From contig JASMKJ010000383.1 in assembly GCA_030749275.1 (NCBI GenBank), positions 1-6,794 of the forward strand: a DNA stretch of 6,794 bases, written 5' to 3'. Both the position numbers and the translations under genes were made by a program. Below the pieces are notes generated by a model. That model ran no database searches. It was not told the origin of the DNA and saw only the letters and a list, made by a program, of their open reading frames with translations. Of the stretch, positions 5,213 through 6,794 are shown piece after piece. The number at the start of each line of letters is the position of its first letter. Position 1 is the stretch's first letter. Source of the DNA: Acidimicrobiales bacterium. GTDB lineage: Bacteria; Actinomycetota; Acidimicrobiia; Acidimicrobiales; Poriferisodalaceae.

Positions 5213-6348
5213 CAAGTCTCCTCCTTCTCTAGCTGCATAGCGAAGGGTAGCGCTGCGATCGCGAGGATGACGGTCCAACTCAGAGCTAAACGGATATCAC
5301 CCAAAGCCTCGGCGAGTGCTCCGACGGCGGGCCGCGCTGTTGCCCCTAACAGCCCGCTAACACCGAAGACGACCCCCACCGTGAAACCGGTTCGCGAGTC
5401 GCCACCGATCTTGCTCGCCATCGCTAAAGAAACTGGAAACAAGCCGAAACCGAAGGTTGCTATCGCGCCGACCGCTATCAGGGATGCGAGACCAGATGAT
5501 TGAGAGAAGATCAGAACTGAAAGGATCGTTCCAAGATTGGCGCACACAAAGAGTTTCCTCCCACCAAACCGGTCATAGATGCGCCCCCCGACTGGTTGAG
5601 CGACCACGCCGATGAACAGCATGGTTGTGAGCGTCGCGCCAGCTGTCACTTCAGCCCAGCCTTCGTCGACCAACATCTTGACGACGAACGTGACGAAGCT
5701 GTACAGCACTGTGTTCACTAAGCCGAAAGCGAGCGCTGCGACAATGATGGGTCGACCAAGAGCGCCTTTGAGAGACGCCTGGGGGTTGGGGGTGTTTTCG
5801 GGAAGGTAGACCCCAACACTCACCCCGGCCCCGACGATGGGGATCGCGACGACAATCATGGCCCACCGCCAATCAAGGGCTGCAATTGCGGCTGTTGCCA
5901 TAGCGGGGGCTAAGAAGTGACCGACAGAACCTCCCCAACCATGGATACCTAGCATCCTTCCTCGATCGTTGGGGTAGGCGTTGACGATAAAGGCGGTGGC
6001 TTGAGGGTGGTATGTCGCGGCTCCCAAACCACACAGCAGGCTTATGACGGTGATGAACCAAAATGAAGGCGCCATTGCCATCAGTAGAAAGCCGGTTCCT
6101 CCGACGAAAAAGCCGAAGCCAAGAACTAGCTTTCGTTTTCCTTGTTTGTCTGCGATGTGGCCGATGAGTGGTTGAAGTACACCGGTAAAGAGAGAGAAGG
6201 CGAAAGACAAGAGACCGAGTTCGGCATAATCCAAATCCCATTCTCTTGCGAGAGCGGGCAAGAATGCCGGAAGGACCGTGGCATAAAAGTCATTGATCAC
6301 ATGCAACGCGACAAAGGTGCCCAGAATTGCCCGAGGGGAAGCGAGCAT
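5212..6348 (-). CDS. MFS transporter, fosmidomycin-resistance (Fsr)-like
   Basis: Integral membrane secondary transporter of the major facilitator superfamily, 378 residues, with about 12 predicted membrane segments by hydrophobicity. Diagnostic pieces: HVINDFY (16-22) in helix 1 and LPAFLPAL soon after, resembling the HxxND/LPALLP pattern of the Fsr drug exporters; the loop 2-3 motif GHIADKQGKRK (63-73); GLGAATYHPQA (107-117), close to the GSAxFHPEA element of Fsr; and the second-half counterpart GGRIYDRFGGRK. Efflux of a small organic compound is the usual role of this branch, but uptake cannot be excluded and the substrate is unknown. The ATG at 6348 has neither a Shine-Dalgarno sequence nor a -10 box at the six-base position, unlike the other genes; a short SD-preceded reading frame ends on it (see 6348-6380). 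It overlaps the PPOX-fold gene by one base and follows the nitroreductase by 143 bases, so the three may form an operon. The last codons before the stop carry the ribosome binding site of the next gene. Confidence 0.9.
   Translation of the reverse strand: MLASPRAILGTFVALHVINDFYATVLPAFLPALAREWDLDYAELGLLSFAFSLFTGVLQPLIGHIADKQGKRKLVLGFGFFVGGTGFLLMAMAPSFWFITVISLLCGLGAATYHPQATAFIVNAYPNDRGRMLGIHGWGGSVGHFLAPAMATAAIAALDWRWAMIVVAIPIVGAGVSVGVYLPENTPNPQASLKGALGRPIIVAALAFGLVNTVLYSFVTFVVKMLVDEGWAEVTAGATLTTMLFIGVVAQPVGGRIYDRFGGRKLFVCANLGTILSVLIFSQSSGLASLIAVGAIATFGFGLFPVSLAMASKIGGDSRTGFTVGVVFGVSGLLGATARPAVGALAEALGDIRLALSWTVILAIAALPFAMQLEKEET
5220..5226 (-). promoter_or_regulatory. Ribosome binding site of the PPOX-fold gene
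   Basis: AAGGAGG on the minus strand, seven bases before the ATG at 5212, embedded in the Lys-Glu-Glu codons at the end of the transporter gene. It decides the start of the downstream protein. Confidence 0.85.
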
Positions 6349-6380
6349 CAGTTGTGTTCTGCGGTTTGATCTGCGGGCAC
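6348..6380 (-). other. Possible 10-codon leader reading frame coupled to the MFS gene
   Basis: A GTG at 6380 opens a 10-codon frame (VPADQTAEHN) whose TGA shares its last base with the transporter ATG (TGATG), the same junction as transporter to PPOX gene. GAAGGGG stands four bases before the GTG, whereas the transporter ATG has no ribosome binding site of its own. Translation of the leader could deliver ribosomes to the transporter start. The frame is too short for coding statistics, and a stop ending on a given ATG this way arises often by chance. Confidence 0.18.
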
Positions 6381-6491
6381 GATTCCCCTTCAGTGTTGCT
6401 TAGCGAGTCTTTCAGATGCGATCCGCGCCTGCTGACCCACCCAGGTTGTGTCGACCGGCATCGAGTCCGGGAAGATGCAGAGGCGTTTCGC

Positions 6492-6794
6492 CTAGTCGTC
6501 GAAGCCCACGAAGCTGGCGACCTCATCGACGCTGCGTCGGGTTGATTTGACATCGTTAGCGACGAAACTGTCATCGGGGTATCCCATGGCAACACAGGTC
6601 ATGATGACCTGATCCTCCGGAATGTTCGCGTGTTCGCGAACCACGTCGGATTGCATGATGCCTTGGCCGTTGATCACACAACCGAGTCCCTTAGCCCACG
6701 CGGCGAGTACCAATCCGTATGTAACAGCGCCGCAGTCAAAATGACCGACGGTGTCGTGTTCAAGTGTCCGGTCGCATGTCACCACTATTGAGAC
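6492..6794 (-). CDS. Nitroreductase family protein, C-terminal part (start beyond window)
   Basis: The visible 100 residues are the C-terminal half of an FMN-dependent NAD(P)H nitroreductase-fold enzyme; the frame is open to the window edge, so the N-terminal half lies at higher coordinates. Seen: GHFDCGAVTYGLVLAAWAKGLG, the buried helix that precedes the active-site segment; INGQGIMQSDVVREHANIPED, matching the family pattern in which a Val-Arg helix leads to a LxIPED turn; VIMTCVAMGYPDDSF, the MGYPDD strand-turn; and KSTRRSVDEVASFVGF, the usual Arg-rich flavin-phosphate contact and terminal helix. These enzymes reduce nitro groups, quinones or enones and often use FMN bound across a dimer. 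The reading frame stops at TAG (6494-6492) just after VGFDD, a normal family ending. It is the first gene visible in the minus-strand run nitroreductase, transporter, PPOX-fold protein. The substrate is not predictable. Confidence 0.88.
   Translation of the reverse strand, partial: VSIVVTCDRTLEHDTVGHFDCGAVTYGLVLAAWAKGLGCVINGQGIMQSDVVREHANIPEDQVIMTCVAMGYPDDSFVANDVKSTRRSVDEVASFVGFDD

Noticed and set aside
5213..5278. 22-codon upstream extension of the PPOX-fold gene
   Set aside because: It lies inside the transporter gene, is Arg-rich, and the ATG at 5212 has a well-placed AAGGAGG.
6458..6478. Hairpin GCATC/GATGC in the spacer between the nitroreductase and transporter genes
   Set aside because: Five base pairs, an 11-base loop and no T-run; not a supported terminator.
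6290..6595. 101-codon minus-strand frame bridging the transporter and nitroreductase
   Set aside because: It overlaps both well-supported genes in another frame, with Ser/Arg/Thr-rich, low-hydrophobicity sequence typical of a shadow frame.

Overview
The window (GC in the low-to-mid 50s percent by eye, not computed) reads as chromosomal DNA from an F420-using, oxidative, flavoenzyme-rich bacterium. An actinobacterial source such as a moderate-GC Acidimicrobiia relative fits best: there is an F420-dependent luciferase-like oxidoreductase of a type common in actinobacteria, a Baeyer-Villiger monooxygenase, an acyl-CoA dehydrogenase, and three genes whose start codons sit exactly 6 nt after a TAnnnT hexamer, which is the leaderless-transcript arrangement frequent in Actinobacteria. 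A marine Chloroflexota lineage of SAR202 type is an alternative. No rRNA, tRNA, CRISPR array, insertion sequence or integration signature was seen, and the genes cover nearly all of the window.

Layout from left to right: an acyl-CoA dehydrogenase on the minus strand (10-1113); a 56-bp divergent promoter region with back-to-back candidate -10 boxes and an inverted repeat between them; on the plus strand a short-chain dehydrogenase (1170-2015) followed by a TIGR03564-type F420-dependent oxidoreductase (2112-3023) with a strong ribosome binding site; converging on it, a type I Baeyer-Villiger monooxygenase on the minus strand (3056-4672) with its own candidate leaderless promoter; further along on the minus strand, a small pyridoxamine-phosphate-oxidase-fold protein (4790-5212) that overlaps by 1 nt the end of a fosmidomycin-resistance-like MFS transporter (5212-6348); and the C-terminal part of a nitroreductase (6492-6794) whose start lies outside the window. 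Order of transcription on the minus strand is nitroreductase, MFS transporter, PPOX-fold protein, monooxygenase.

Taken together, five of the seven products belong to families that bind a flavin or deazaflavin (FAD, FMN or F420), one is an NAD(P)-dependent alcohol/ketone dehydrogenase, and one is a transporter. A sensible but unproven reading is a small-molecule degradation or detoxification neighbourhood: the dehydrogenase would turn an alcohol into a ketone, the Baeyer-Villiger enzyme would insert oxygen to give an ester or lactone, and the acyl-CoA dehydrogenase would begin beta-oxidation of the opened acid after CoA activation. No CoA ligase, esterase or regulator gene lies in the window, so the pathway cannot be closed from this sequence. 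The most useful non-coding signals are the three matched promoter/start arrangements and the inverted repeat between the two divergent -10 boxes.
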